In this document: positions 52,199 through 62,091 of the stretch, piece by piece
Position numbering within the stretch: the stretch's first letter is position 1
Layout of the letters: each line of letters starts with the position of its first letter
The notes under the pieces: model-generated
What the model was told of the DNA's origin: nothing
The model's database searches: none
What the model saw: the letters and a program-made list of their open reading frames with translations, nothing else
Position numbers and translations under genes: made by a program
From: SAR116 cluster bacterium AG-325-F22
GTDB lineage: Bacteria; Pseudomonadota; Alphaproteobacteria; Puniceispirillales; Marisalimonadaceae
Direction of reading: 5' to 3'
DNA: 62,520 nucleotides
Assembly (NCBI GenBank): GCA_003282885.1
Contig: QBYJ01000005.1
Location: forward strand, 1 to 62,520

Positions 52199-53118
52199 TT
52201 AATATTATTATTTTCTAACATAAATTCTTTAATTATTTTTATTAAAGTTTCTGGTTCATCTTCTTGTGAATAGTGACCTGCATTAGGCATTTCAATAACT
52301 TTTGAATTCGGAAAAAGAGATTTAAAATCTCTTATTGCGTAATCTGGTTCAATTGCCCTGTCTTGCATTCCATAAGCCAAAACAGCTGACTTAGAACATA
52401 GTGACTTTAAATCTCCTTGTTTTATACCATCAATAACATAAGGAACTATTCTATTTAATAGAGCATCCAATGGAAAATTTATAGCTCCTTTACAACTGGC
52501 TCGGTCAGGAAATTGTGAGGAATAGGCCTCTATCCAATTTTCATTTATTACATGGTTATTTGTAAAATTTGGAATTTTCATAACTGATAATAATGTTGAA
52601 CTCAATTCGCCTAAAATACCTTCTAATGTTTCAGCTTCATAATGTTTTTTTATCCATTGAAACCAGGGTGATAAATTTTTAGGTCTCTCTTCTTTACTAT
52701 AACCAAATAAAGTATTTATTAAAACGAAACCCGTAACCTTATCAATGTTTCTGATTGAATAAGCACCTGTGACCGGACCACCCCAATCTTGCCCAACAAA
52801 TGTAATATCTCTTAAACCTAAGAAATCTATTAATCCGCTAAGGTTCTCAACATGAGTTTTAAGAGTATATTCTTTATCTTGAGGTGTTTCTGATTTACCA
52901 AAACCCATCATATCTGGGACTATAACACGATAAAGATTTGATAGTTCTGGAATAAATTTTCTATATATGTAACCCCAAGTTGGCTCACCATGTAACATAA
53001 TAATAGGTTTTGCTTCTATAGGTCCTTCGTCTATGTAATGTTGTAAAAAACCATTGCCATCGAAAAAGTTAGGATTAAACGGCCACGTGCCATCAAAGGT
53101 TTCTGATGCCATTATCAT
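52195..53118 (-). CDS. haloalkane dehalogenase-like alpha/beta hydrolase
   Basis: The 307-aa protein has LHGEPTWGYIYRKFIPEL, VGQDWGGPVTGAYS with nucleophile Asp and adjacent Trp, an acid Asp in YGMQDRAIEPD and the His in NAGHYSQEDEPE. HGEPTW and QDWGG match the DhlA-type (HLD-I) dehalogenases, which cut carbon-halogen bonds via an alkyl-enzyme. Halide-binding tryptophans in the cap could not be confirmed, so an epoxide or ester hydrolase is possible. Confidence 0.78.
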   Translation of the reverse strand: MIMASETFDGTWPFNPNFFDGNGFLQHYIDEGPIEAKPIIMLHGEPTWGYIYRKFIPELSNLYRVIVPDMMGFGKSETPQDKEYTLKTHVENLSGLIDFLGLRDITFVGQDWGGPVTGAYSIRNIDKVTGFVLINTLFGYSKEERPKNLSPWFQWIKKHYEAETLEGILGELSSTLLSVMKIPNFTNNHVINENWIEAYSSQFPDRASCKGAINFPLDALLNRIVPYVIDGIKQGDLKSLCSKSAVLAYGMQDRAIEPDYAIRDFKSLFPNSKVIEMPNAGHYSQEDEPETLIKIIKEFMLENNNIK

Positions 53119-53141
53119 TCTTAAAGTCTCCGAATAAAATA

Positions 53142-53453
53142 TTACATTTCAGTACTTGCTGCTTCTTTTTCATAAGTAAAAGTACAAACACCAACAAAGT
53201 TATTTTCTTTAAAAACCAAACTTCCTTTTAAATCTGAAATAATATTAATGTAATTATTTTCAAAGTTTTTTAATGCATCTGGATTTTCAAATTTTATTGA
53301 AACATTCAAATCACCAGATTGACTTATAAAAATATTAAGACCAATGATATTATATTCAGAGATTTTAGAACCAAATTTTTCTGAACAAAAAGAAGCTGCT
53401 AGTTTAGCTTCGCTTACGGATGTGAATTTAAAATTTAAAATTTTTCCAAACAT
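53142..53453 (-). CDS. uncharacterised 103-aa protein
   Basis: The protein has alternating strands and helices (KILNFKFTSVSEAKLAASF, FISQSGDLNVSIKFE, GVCTFTYEK) and no signal or membrane segment. I do not recognise a family; the fold could be an ABM-like ferredoxin-type fold. It is 2 bases from the GAF gene and 23 bases from the hydrolase gene, so it likely shares their operon. Confidence 0.7.
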   Translation of the reverse strand: MFGKILNFKFTSVSEAKLAASFCSEKFGSKISEYNIIGLNIFISQSGDLNVSIKFENPDALKNFENNYINIISDLKGSLVFKENNFVGVCTFTYEKEAASTEM

Positions 53454-53455
53454 CT

Positions 53456-54268
53456 TTAACCTTCTATCTTACTAAGCATGTCCATTAATTCATCATCATC
53501 CTCAGATAGATTTTTAATTCTTTTCAAAGTTCCAATATTCATATTTAACTGTTCTTGTAGTTTTATCCCATATTTAGATATATAAATATCACCTTCGTTA
53601 CTTTCTCCAATACCAAGCTTAATAATTAATTTTTTTTCTTCACTTGTAATTACATCATTTATTAAAAATTTTAATATTGATATAGCATTATAAAGACTTA
53701 TATCTGCAAAATTAGACATTAATTTATGCATTATATTTATTGTAGTTTCTGCAGTACTTTTTCTTTGAGCAACTTGAACTTCTAATTGATATGCTAACTT
53801 TTGGGCTAAACTTATTAACAAGTCAATCTTGTGTTTTGACAGCTTTCTTACTCTATTATCACTTACACACAACGTCCCTAATATATATCCGTCTGAAGTA
53901 ATAATTGGAAATGCTGCGTAAAACTTAACACCAATGTCTGTCACTGCTGGATGCGACATAAATCGCTTATCTTTTGTCATATCGTTAATTATGAGTGGAT
54001 TAGTTTTCTCTAGAGCAAACTGACATAAAGTTTGTTTTCTTGGCATCTCAATTGGAACTTCATCAGGAAAACCGTCTCTAGCAAGGACGAACTGTCTATC
54101 AGCATCTATTACCCCTGTCCAACTTACAGGACATCCTGTAATTTCTTTGGCTAAAAGACAATAAACGTCATAAAGTTCTGTTGAATTTGTATCTAATACG
54201 CCTGTTCGGACTACAGCTTGTACTCTTTTACTATCATTTGTTGGAATATCAGCAGGTTTAAATGTCAT
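53456..54268 (-). CDS. GAF-domain sensor-like protein
   Basis: The 270-aa protein has an N-terminal GAF domain (about 25-165): CPVSWTGVIDADRQFVLARDG, RKQTLCQFALEKTNPLIINDM, FYAAFPIITSDGYILGTLCV. A helical segment and a short C-terminal region follow. No kinase, cyclase or HTH domain is visible, so it may act by protein contact. The ligand is unknown. Confidence 0.85.
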   Translation of the reverse strand: MTFKPADIPTNDSKRVQAVVRTGVLDTNSTELYDVYCLLAKEITGCPVSWTGVIDADRQFVLARDGFPDEVPIEMPRKQTLCQFALEKTNPLIINDMTKDKRFMSHPAVTDIGVKFYAAFPIITSDGYILGTLCVSDNRVRKLSKHKIDLLISLAQKLAYQLEVQVAQRKSTAETTINIMHKLMSNFADISLYNAISILKFLINDVITSEEKKLIIKLGIGESNEGDIYISKYGIKLQEQLNMNIGTLKRIKNLSEDDDELMDMLSKIEG

Positions 54269-54344
54269 TTTTTTACTTCTAGTTTATTAGACTATATAAC
54301 ATCAATCTATTAGAAACAATGAACATATCCATTAAAATTGAAAT

Positions 54345-55517
54345 TTAGTAAAATTCAAAAATAAAAAAATAACTATAGCTTACTATTATTGCAGGAATGC
54401 CTGAATATATAGTAGCAATAAAAGCTGCTTTGGGTTGTAGGGCAATTGCTGGAAATAATGCATCTCCATCATTTGAAATTGCGTTTCCAATCTGAGCAGA
54501 TAAAGGAATTATTCCATTTAAATATAAAGTTGTAACTAATATTTGAGGGCCACAACCTGGTAAAAAACCTATTAAAATAGCTATCAATGGAATAAAAAAG
54601 TAATAAGATTTAAAAATAGCCTCTAAATCAAACTCTCCTAAATGAACAGTTAATTCATATGCAAGAAAAGCTAAAATAACCCAACCTGTAATAAAATTAG
54701 TATCTGATACTGTTCTTCTTACAATCTTTTCATCTGATCCAGAAGGGTTGTATCTAAAACCGCTAATTATTGGTAATATCCACATGATGAAACATAAAGA
54801 ACCAGCAAAAAAACCAAAAAAAGTAATTGGATTTTCTATAAATTTATTTGAAAAATATAAATCTAAGTCAATTTGAAAAGCTGTTAAAACTCCAAAAAAT
54901 ATTCCAGGAATAATTAGTACTATCCAAATAAAATCTAAGCTTTTTGAAGTCTTATATTTTGACGGTTTACTATTTAATTTTATAACATCGCAACCATTCA
55001 TTTTCATAAAATTTTTCTTATGAATTAAGTTTACTAATATACCTGAGACAAAACCCACGAAAAACCCAATTAACATTATAAATAATCCAATTTTAGGCTC
55101 TTTAGCTATTAGTAAAAAAGCTGCATCACCCATTGTAGCAGTTAATGTTGCTACAACTGAACCAAAAGAAACTTTTCCACGAGAATATTGAGTTAAGACT
55201 ATTATAGCCCCCCCACAACCGGGAAGCGCACCAAGAAATGAGCTAACAAATATTTCTAGTTTTGGTCTTTTATTGAGAACTTTTTCTAAATCCATTTTTA
55301 GATATTTTTCCAATGAATAGAAAAACAACAAAGTTCCTGCAACAAAACTTGTCACTTGTATGTAAGCATCAGCAATTGAAGATTTTATGATATCCCAAGT
55401 TTCATTACCTATATTAAAGAATAAGAAAACTCCTATTAGTAAAAAAATATAACTAAAAATCTTTTGATTTTTGATTACAAATTGGCCTGAAACTTGGTTA
55501 GTAGGATTGTTTATCAT
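54345..55517 (-). CDS. putative 10-TM metal exporter (ArsP_2-like)
   Basis: The protein (390 aa from ATG 55517) has about ten hydrophobic spans in two halves, each with a cysteine motif: GALPGCGGAIIVLTQYSRG and GFLPGCGPQILVTTLYLNG. This duplicated PGCG motif is what I associate with the ArsP_2 putative heavy-metal exporter family. The substrate is unproven. A GTG at 55571 would add 18 residues; neither start has a clear ribosome site. Confidence 0.72.
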   Translation of the reverse strand: MINNPTNQVSGQFVIKNQKIFSYIFLLIGVFLFFNIGNETWDIIKSSIADAYIQVTSFVAGTLLFFYSLEKYLKMDLEKVLNKRPKLEIFVSSFLGALPGCGGAIIVLTQYSRGKVSFGSVVATLTATMGDAAFLLIAKEPKIGLFIMLIGFFVGFVSGILVNLIHKKNFMKMNGCDVIKLNSKPSKYKTSKSLDFIWIVLIIPGIFFGVLTAFQIDLDLYFSNKFIENPITFFGFFAGSLCFIMWILPIISGFRYNPSGSDEKIVRRTVSDTNFITGWVILAFLAYELTVHLGEFDLEAIFKSYYFFIPLIAILIGFLPGCGPQILVTTLYLNGIIPLSAQIGNAISNDGDALFPAIALQPKAAFIATIYSGIPAIIVSYSYFFIFEFY

Positions 55518-55571
55518 GTTTAGTCTAAAAAAATTGTTAACACACCTTATATTGCACATGGCATTATTCAC

Positions 55572-55852
55572 GTCAATAACCTAATAAAGTTAGCCTTGGC
55601 TAATTTATTTTCTCTTAGATTTATATTCAGCCTTCCTTGAAACCCATAATGGAAAGATTATTAAAGCTATAAAAATTATTACTAAAAATAATGATCATTA
55701 TTTATACCACTAAAAGCTTTTAATTAAATTCGAGTTTATTAAGTAATTTTTAATATTTATCAAAAATAAGATTAATTAGTTATCTAAAATATCATTTTCA
55801 AAACCCTAAAATTAAGGTTATAAATAAGGGAAATGTTAGGAGAAAATTTAGC
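55572..55852. other. 281-base divergent intergenic region
   Basis: This holds the promoters of the divergent exporter and esterase genes. A minus-strand frame around 55610-55690 reads like the tail of a small membrane protein (ALIIFPLWVSRKAEYKSKRK) but has no start codon. It may be a gene relic. Nothing else is supportable. Confidence 0.4.
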
Positions 55853-56806
55853 ATGCAAATTGATAAAGATACACAAAATTTAATTGATGAACGTATTAAA
55901 AACAACGCACCTCCCTTGGAAAGCTTTTCTCCTCAAGAGCTGAGAGCTTTGAGAGCTAAAATGGCAGAAAATCCTAAAGAGCTTAGCGTATTTATTTCCC
56001 ATATAGAAGATTTTACTCTTAAGGGTTCTCTAGGATCTATAACTGTAAGAAAATATTTTAACGAAAATTCAGATACACTTATAAACCAAAAACAACCATT
56101 AATTATTTATTTTCATGGTGGCGGTTTTGTTATGGGAGACCTTGAAAGTCACGATTTAGTTTGCAGACATTTATGTAAACAAACAAATGCGACTATAATA
56201 GCAGTTGATTACAAACTAGCCCCCGAACATAAATTTCCTGCAGCAATTACAGATACAATAGATGCTATAACTGAGATTATAAGTAGAGCAGATGAATTTA
56301 ATATTGATCAAAATAAAGTTATCTTGTGTGGTGATAGTGCTGGAGGGGCTTTAGCTGCTGTTGGAACTATTATGTCCAGAGATAAATTAATTCCAAAAGT
56401 CCATGGTCAAATTCTAGTTTATCCATGGGTAGATATGACTATGTGTAGAAGATCAATGGATATAGACCTTGAAGGTATGATTTTAAATAAGAAAACTATA
56501 GAATATTTTGCAGACCATTACTTAAATTCTTATGAAGAGCAGGTAGATTGGAGAGCATCACCACTATTAACCCCTGACTTATCTGGCCTTCCCCCTACAT
56601 ATATTTTTGGAGCAGGACTGGATCCTCTGGTTGATGAAGGTGATGCATATAAAAGAAGACTTTTATCTTTTGGTAATGAAGTCCATTATCGATTATTTGA
56701 AGGACAGATGCATGCTTTTGTAAGTAATTCTGTCCAATTACCAACCGCCTTAGTATGCATAAAAGAAATGAGTGAAGCTGCAAAAGAAATATTTTCTAGG
56801 AAATAA
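55853..56806 (+). CDS. HSL-type esterase/lipase
   Basis: The 317-aa alpha/beta hydrolase has the oxyanion motif YFHGGGFVMGD, the nucleophile GDSAGGALAA, and the acid and base in DPLVDEGDAY and EGQMHAFVS. This is the hormone-sensitive-lipase (GDSAG) family, acting on short-chain esters. An AGGAG ribosome site precedes the start. Its end overlaps the convergent dehydratase gene by 11 bases. Confidence 0.9.
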   Translation: MQIDKDTQNLIDERIKNNAPPLESFSPQELRALRAKMAENPKELSVFISHIEDFTLKGSLGSITVRKYFNENSDTLINQKQPLIIYFHGGGFVMGDLESHDLVCRHLCKQTNATIIAVDYKLAPEHKFPAAITDTIDAITEIISRADEFNIDQNKVILCGDSAGGALAAVGTIMSRDKLIPKVHGQILVYPWVDMTMCRRSMDIDLEGMILNKKTIEYFADHYLNSYEEQVDWRASPLLTPDLSGLPPTYIFGAGLDPLVDEGDAYKRRLLSFGNEVHYRLFEGQMHAFVSNSVQLPTALVCIKEMSEAAKEIFSRK

Positions 56807-58073
56807 ATAAATTATTTTTTAGGGTCTCAGGCTTCATTTCTACTGAAAATCCACTTTCTTCTGGAAGCATATATGCTGCATTTTTTATTATACACGGATT
56901 GATAAAATGTTCATGAAGATGATCTACATACTCTATGATTTGTTTGTCTTTTCTACCTGATACGCATATATAATCAATCATTGCAAGATGTTGTGAATAT
57001 TCACATAAACCTACACCACCTGCGTGAGGCCAAACTGGAAGATTATTTTTAGCAGCCATTAATTGTACTGCTAACACTTCATTTAGACCTCCCATTCTGC
57101 AGGGATCTAATTGGACTATATCAATAGCTTTCTCTGATATTAATTGTTTAAATATAATTCTATTTTGAACTGCTTCGCCTGTTGCTACTTTTATGGGATA
57201 AATAGCTTCTCTTATTTTTTTATGACCTATAATATCATCTGGACTTGTTGGTTCCTCAATGAAAAACGGATTAAATTCAGAAAGAGATTTCATCCACTTA
57301 ATTGCTTCATCAACTTCCCAAACTTGATTTGCATCGATCATAATTTTAATTTCAGGACCTAGTGTATTTCTTGCAATTTCAAGACGTCTCATGTCATCTT
57401 TAAGATTTTTACCCACTTTTAATTTTACATATTCAAACCCTTTTTTCTTTGCTTCAACACATAATCTTTTCAATTTTTCGTCACTGTATCCAAGCCAGCC
57501 TGCAGAAGTTACATAACAGGGGTAACCTTCTTTTTCTAACCTAGAAATTCTGTTTGATTTTGTTTGTTCATGGGACTTTAGAATTTGGTTAGCTTCATCT
57601 TGATTTAGAAAATCTGTTATATGCCTGAAATCGATAGAACCAGATATTTCTTCTGAGCTCATATCTGAGACTTGTTTCCAAAGAGGTTTATTATTTCTTT
57701 TTGACAAAATATCCCAAACAGCATTTATAATTGCTCCACTAGCCATGTGGATTATACCCTTTTCTGGACCTACCCACCTTAGTTGTGAGTCAGAGGTCAT
57801 TATTCTTGAAAAAAATGAAAGATTATCGCTTATCCATTCTACATCAAGTCCAAGCACAATATGTTGTAATGCTTGTATTGCTTCACAACATAGGTCGTTG
57901 CCGCGACCAAGTGTGAAAGCAAAAGAATGACCTTTTAATAATTTATTATCAGTTTCAAGAATTACATATGCTGCAGAATAATCAGGATCTGGATTCATCG
58001 CATCAGAACCATCAAGATTATCAGAAGTAGGGAACCTTAAATCATAAGTTGTTAATTTTATTATTTTTGTCAT
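56796..58073 (-). CDS. L-fuconate dehydratase (enolase superfamily)
   Basis: The 425-aa protein has the FucD N-terminal pattern TTYDLRFPTSDNLDGSDAMN and the lysine pair in YVKLKVG. Metal ligands are in MIDANQVW, FIEEPTSPDD and ATGEAVQNR, and the His is in PVWPHAGGVGL. It dehydrates L-fuconate to 2-keto-3-deoxy-L-fuconate in the oxidative fucose pathway. A related acid sugar substrate is possible. Confidence 0.88.
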   Translation of the reverse strand: MTKIIKLTTYDLRFPTSDNLDGSDAMNPDPDYSAAYVILETDNKLLKGHSFAFTLGRGNDLCCEAIQALQHIVLGLDVEWISDNLSFFSRIMTSDSQLRWVGPEKGIIHMASGAIINAVWDILSKRNNKPLWKQVSDMSSEEISGSIDFRHITDFLNQDEANQILKSHEQTKSNRISRLEKEGYPCYVTSAGWLGYSDEKLKRLCVEAKKKGFEYVKLKVGKNLKDDMRRLEIARNTLGPEIKIMIDANQVWEVDEAIKWMKSLSEFNPFFIEEPTSPDDIIGHKKIREAIYPIKVATGEAVQNRIIFKQLISEKAIDIVQLDPCRMGGLNEVLAVQLMAAKNNLPVWPHAGGVGLCEYSQHLAMIDYICVSGRKDKQIIEYVDHLHEHFINPCIIKNAAYMLPEESGFSVEMKPETLKNNLFIS

Positions 58074-58095
58074 TTAAATTTTTGCCTTATATAAA

Positions 58096-59235
58096 TTATT
58101 TAGGCGTATAAATATTGTCCCTATTTAAATCATGAATATCTCGTTTTCCACATAAAGCCATGGTCATGTCTGCTTCTGTTTTGATAATGTCTAAAGCTTT
58201 GGTTACACCCTCTTTACCAAGAGCCCCTAAACCATATAGAAAAGCTCTACCAATATAAGTACCCTTTGCTCCAAGGCACATGGCTTTTATTACATCCTGA
58301 CCAGATCTAATGCCTCCATCTAAATGGACTTCAACTAACTTCCCAACTTTCTCGACTACCTCTGGTAAAATATTTATTGTTGAAGATGCACCATCGAGTT
58401 GTCTCCCTCCGTGATTAGAAACAATAATCGCGTCAGCTCCTGTTTTTGCTGCTAAAAGTGCATCTTCAGAATCTAAAATTCCTTTAATAATTAGTTTACC
58501 TCCCCACCTCTTTCTAATCCAGTCTACTTCTTTCCAATCAAGCTTTTGATCAAATTGGGTACTTATCCAAGAACCTAAAGATCTTACATCTTTTATTCCT
58601 TGAACATGTCCTACAATATTACCAAAAAAATGGTTTTTGGTAGTAAGCATTCTTAGACACCACATAGGTCTAGTTAAAACTTGATAAATGTGTTTGGGAA
58701 TTAATTTTGGAGGAGTAGACAGTCCATTTCTCACATCTTTGTGTCTTTGACCTAAAATTTGCAAATCTAATGTTAAAACTAAGGCACTACATTTAGCTTC
58801 TTTTGCTCTATCTATGAGACGAGCCATGAATTTTTTATCTTTCATCACATACAATTGAAACCAAAATGGTTTTTTTGTTTTTTCTGCTACAGCTTCTATT
58901 GAACACACACTCATGGTTGATAAAGTAAATGGAATACCAAATTCTTCAGCTGCTTGGGCAGCTAATATTTCTCCATCTGCTCTTTGCATTCCGGTAAGAC
59001 CTGTTGGAGCTATCGCGACAGGCATTGACACTGATTGATTAACCATTTTAGTTGCCAGGGTTCTATTTGACATGTCAATTGCCACTCTTTGCCTTAGTTT
59101 TATTTTTTGAAAATCAGATATGTTTTCATTATATGTTGTTTCAGTCCAAGAACCTGAATTTACATAGTCGAAAAACATTTTTGGAACTCTTTTTTGAGCT
59201 AAAGTTTCTAAATCTTTGATTTCTAAAATATCCAT
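58096..59235 (-). CDS. FMN-dependent alpha-hydroxy acid dehydrogenase (LldD-like)
   Basis: The 379-aa protein has the family pattern: PVAIAPTGLTGMQRADGE, FWFQLYVMKDK, LVLTLDLQILGQRHKD and the active-site VSNHGGRQLDGA with His and Arg. It oxidises L-lactate or a related 2-hydroxy acid to the 2-keto acid. In this neighbourhood (fuconate dehydratase, SDR, tartrate-type enzyme) L-lactate from fucose breakdown is a plausible substrate. Confidence 0.88.
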   Translation of the reverse strand: MDILEIKDLETLAQKRVPKMFFDYVNSGSWTETTYNENISDFQKIKLRQRVAIDMSNRTLATKMVNQSVSMPVAIAPTGLTGMQRADGEILAAQAAEEFGIPFTLSTMSVCSIEAVAEKTKKPFWFQLYVMKDKKFMARLIDRAKEAKCSALVLTLDLQILGQRHKDVRNGLSTPPKLIPKHIYQVLTRPMWCLRMLTTKNHFFGNIVGHVQGIKDVRSLGSWISTQFDQKLDWKEVDWIRKRWGGKLIIKGILDSEDALLAAKTGADAIIVSNHGGRQLDGASSTINILPEVVEKVGKLVEVHLDGGIRSGQDVIKAMCLGAKGTYIGRAFLYGLGALGKEGVTKALDIIKTEADMTMALCGKRDIHDLNRDNIYTPK

Positions 59236-59340
59236 TAAACTTCCTTATATTTTCTGATATGTAATTATTAGATAATAATAGAGAAAACTCAATCAGACTT
59301 TGTTATTTAAAAAGCCAGAAATTTCTTATTGGAGGATATA

Positions 59341-59664
59341 TTGAACATTTTTGAATTAAGAACTTACACTTTGCATGTTGGCAAATTATCTAAAGCTATA
59401 GAGATTTATCAAGATTTAGGATGGCCTGCTCTTCAAAAATATAAAAAAAATATAATAAGATATTATATCGGTGATGTTGGTGCCTTAAACCAAATTATCC
59501 ATATTTGGCAATTTGAGGACGATAATGCGAGAAGGGAATTATGGAAAATAATATATAAAGATAAAGATTTTATAAAATTTGCTTCTGAATTTCGACCACT
59601 TGTATTAACTCAAGAAAACAAACTAATGACAGCTGCTCCATGGACACCATATCAAACTAATTAG
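59341..59664 (+). CDS. NIPSNAP family protein
   Basis: The 107-aa protein has FELRTYTLHVGKLSKAIEIYQDLGWPALQKY, IHIWQFEDDNARRELW and a final MTAAPWTPY, matching NIPSNAP dimeric ferredoxin-like proteins. Function in bacteria is poorly known; such genes often accompany catabolic enzymes. The start is TTG 59341, since GGAGG lies at 59332-59336. It is 9 bases from the next gene. Confidence 0.82.
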   Translation: MNIFELRTYTLHVGKLSKAIEIYQDLGWPALQKYKKNIIRYYIGDVGALNQIIHIWQFEDDNARRELWKIIYKDKDFIKFASEFRPLVLTQENKLMTAAPWTPYQTN

Positions 59665-59673
59665 GAATAGATT

Positions 59674-60744
59674 ATGACAAAAAACAAATATAATATTGCA
59701 GTAATTCCAGGGGATGGAATAGGAACTGAGGTAATGCCAGAGGCATTAAAAGTGTTAGAAGTGATATCAAATAAATATGGTATTAATCTTCACTTTGACC
59801 ACTTTGATTTCAGTTCATATGAGTATTTTTCTAAGCATGGTCAAATGATGCCAGATGACTGGAAAACTCAAATTGGATCTCATGATGCTCTATTTTTTGG
59901 GGCAGTTGGCTGGCCAGATAAAATTCCCGATCATATATCTCTTTGGGGATCATTATTAAAATTTAGAAGAGATTTTGATCAATATATTAATCTCAGGCCG
60001 GTTAAATTAATGCCAGGCGTTCCTTCACCATTAACTAATAGAAACCCTGGAGATATAGATTTTTATATTATTAGAGAAAATACTGAAGGTGAATATTCTT
60101 CAATAGGAGGGAAAATGTTTCCCGACACTGAAAGAGAAATTGTTATGCAGGAAACCGTAATGTCAAGAATTGGCGTAGACAGAGTACTAAAATTTGCATT
60201 TGAATTAGCAAAAAAAACAGAAAAAAAACATTTAACATCTGCAACTAAATCCAATGGGATTTCAATAACAATGCCTTATTGGGATGAAAGAGTTGAGGAA
60301 ATGGCAAAAAAATACTCTGATGTAAAGTGGGACAAATATCATATCGATATTCTTTGTGCTCACTTCGTACTCCATCCTGATAAGTTTAATGTAGTAGTTG
60401 CGTCAAATTTGTTTGGAGATATTTTATCAGATTTAGGCCCCGCTTGCACTGGAACAATAGGCATAGCTCCGTCTGGAAATATTAATCCAGAAAAAAGTTT
60501 TCCTTCATTATTTGAGCCTGTTCATGGATCTGCGCCCGACATTGCTGGAAAAGGTATTGCAAACCCTATTGGTCAGATTTGGGCTGGTGCAATGATGCTT
60601 GAGCATTTAGGGCATAAACAGGCTTCAGATAATATTGTAAGCGCTATTGAAGAAGTTTTAGAAAAAAAAGAGTACAGAACAGGTGATTTAGGAGGTAAGG
60701 CAAATACTATTAGTTGTGGTTCAGCCATAGCTGATGCAATTTAA
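59674..60744 (+). CDS. tartrate dehydrogenase/decarboxylase, D-malate dehydrogenase type
   Basis: The 356-aa enzyme has IPGDGIGTEVMPEAL, the loop RENTEGEYSSIGGK typical of TtuC/DmlA, SNLFGDILSDLGP and EPVHGSAPDIAG. It oxidises D-malate or tartrate and can decarboxylate the product. It is the clearest TtuC among the three paralogues here. It follows the NIPSNAP gene in a two-gene operon. Confidence 0.9.
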   Translation: MTKNKYNIAVIPGDGIGTEVMPEALKVLEVISNKYGINLHFDHFDFSSYEYFSKHGQMMPDDWKTQIGSHDALFFGAVGWPDKIPDHISLWGSLLKFRRDFDQYINLRPVKLMPGVPSPLTNRNPGDIDFYIIRENTEGEYSSIGGKMFPDTEREIVMQETVMSRIGVDRVLKFAFELAKKTEKKHLTSATKSNGISITMPYWDERVEEMAKKYSDVKWDKYHIDILCAHFVLHPDKFNVVVASNLFGDILSDLGPACTGTIGIAPSGNINPEKSFPSLFEPVHGSAPDIAGKGIANPIGQIWAGAMMLEHLGHKQASDNIVSAIEEVLEKKEYRTGDLGGKANTISCGSAIADAI

Positions 60745-60747
60745 TTT

Positions 60748-61506
60748 CTAAGTTTTAAGTCTATTTTTTAATTTTTGCATTCCGCCTATCCATCTTGAAT
60801 AATTTTTAGCTTTGTTTTGAAAATAACCAACAACCTCGTTATGAGGAGAAATCAAAAAAACTTCGTCTTTAATAGCGTTTATAACGTCTATTGCTACAGC
60901 TTCAGGCTTCATCATACCATCCAAAGCAGAAACCTCGTTTTCTCTTCCTTTTGTCATTGCAGTTTCAACAGCCTGTGGACACAAAATTGAAACACCGATT
61001 CCCTGTTTCCCATATGTAATTGCTAGCCATTCTGCCAGACCAATGGCTGCATGTTTTGTTGTGGAATATGTAATAGAATCAATATGACTTAATAACCCAG
61101 CAGCAGATGATGTATTAACAAAATATCCACTGCCTCTTTTTAACATGTCGGGTAATAGTTTCTTTGCTGCAAAAACGTGGGACATTACATGTAAATTCCA
61201 GTTTTTACTCCAATCTTCATTTGACGTTTGTTCACTGCCCAAAGATAGTATTCCGGCATTGGAACAAAATATATCAATCAATCCAAAATTAATATTAATT
61301 TTGTCAATTAAATTTTGAATATTTAATTCATTAGTTACATCACATTGTTCACATAGAATTTTTTCACTTTTAAAGCTAAAATTTTTAAAACTAATATCTA
61401 CTAAAATTATGATCTTAGGACTTTCTTTTATGAATTCTTTAGCTATGGCTAACCCAATTCCTCCTGCTCCTCCAGTTACCACTATAACTTTATTTTTAAT
61501 TTCCAA
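60748..61506 (-). CDS. short-chain dehydrogenase/reductase
   Basis: The 252-aa SDR has VVTGGAGGIGLAIA, CSNAGI, catalytic Ser in FVNTSSAAGLL and the YSTTKHAAIGL active site. The substrate is unknown; a secondary alcohol or acid sugar is possible given the neighbours. It ends 4 bases from the convergent TtuC-type gene and follows the regulator gene on its own strand. Confidence 0.87.
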   Translation of the reverse strand: MEIKNKVIVVTGGAGGIGLAIAKEFIKESPKIIILVDISFKNFSFKSEKILCEQCDVTNELNIQNLIDKININFGLIDIFCSNAGILSLGSEQTSNEDWSKNWNLHVMSHVFAAKKLLPDMLKRGSGYFVNTSSAAGLLSHIDSITYSTTKHAAIGLAEWLAITYGKQGIGVSILCPQAVETAMTKGRENEVSALDGMMKPEAVAIDVINAIKDEVFLISPHNEVVGYFQNKAKNYSRWIGGMQKLKNRLKT

Positions 61507-61518
61507 GTTTTGTTCCTA

Positions 61519-62007
61519 TTAATTGTTGAAACTAGACTTCCTTTTTTCTATTAAATCCAAGAAAATTCCTAAATTTGCAACCTCTTTTTTATTAAATTTA
61601 TTTGCTAAATAATTATTGTTTTCCTCACTTGGATTATATATGACACCATTTTTTTTTGAATAGGAAACCCACTTACTATCCACTAATTTTTTTACTTGTC
61701 TTCTTACAGTTTCTATACTTAATGAAGTTAACTCTGCTATTAAAGTATAAGTTAATACTGTATTGGTTTCAAATCCAAATTTACTAAATTTGTACCATAA
61801 ATCTACAGCATCTCCTCTAAACTTTGAATCTGACTTTGCTGTTAAAATTACTATATGATGCCATGCAATTACTTGAAAGACTAAGTAACCATTTGCACTA
61901 CCCCATGCCTTTACAGCCACTTTAGACCTCTCAATTTCAAACGATAGAAAGTGATGCCAAACAGATAAAAAATTATTTTGTAAAAATTCGCTTCCTTTAC
62001 CCCCCAA
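61519..62007 (-). CDS. winged-helix transcriptional regulator-like protein
   Basis: The 162-aa protein has a C-terminal half with a winged-helix pattern, LTYTLIAELTSLSIETVRRQVKKLVDSKWV, followed by a short strand. The N-terminal part is hydrophobic and aromatic (SVWHHFLSFEIER, VFQVIAWHHIVILTA) and may bind a ligand. It starts at TTG 62007, since GGGAGG lies seven bases upstream. It probably controls the adjacent SDR gene. Confidence 0.72.
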   Translation of the reverse strand: MGGKGSEFLQNNFLSVWHHFLSFEIERSKVAVKAWGSANGYLVFQVIAWHHIVILTAKSDSKFRGDAVDLWYKFSKFGFETNTVLTYTLIAELTSLSIETVRRQVKKLVDSKWVSYSKKNGVIYNPSEENNNYLANKFNKKEVANLGIFLDLIEKRKSSFNN

Positions 62008-62091
62008 TTACTAACCTCCCAACTAGTTATAATTAAGAAATCTAAATGAAAGCTTGAAAAGTGGCTATATTTAATTATTATCATGTTAAAT

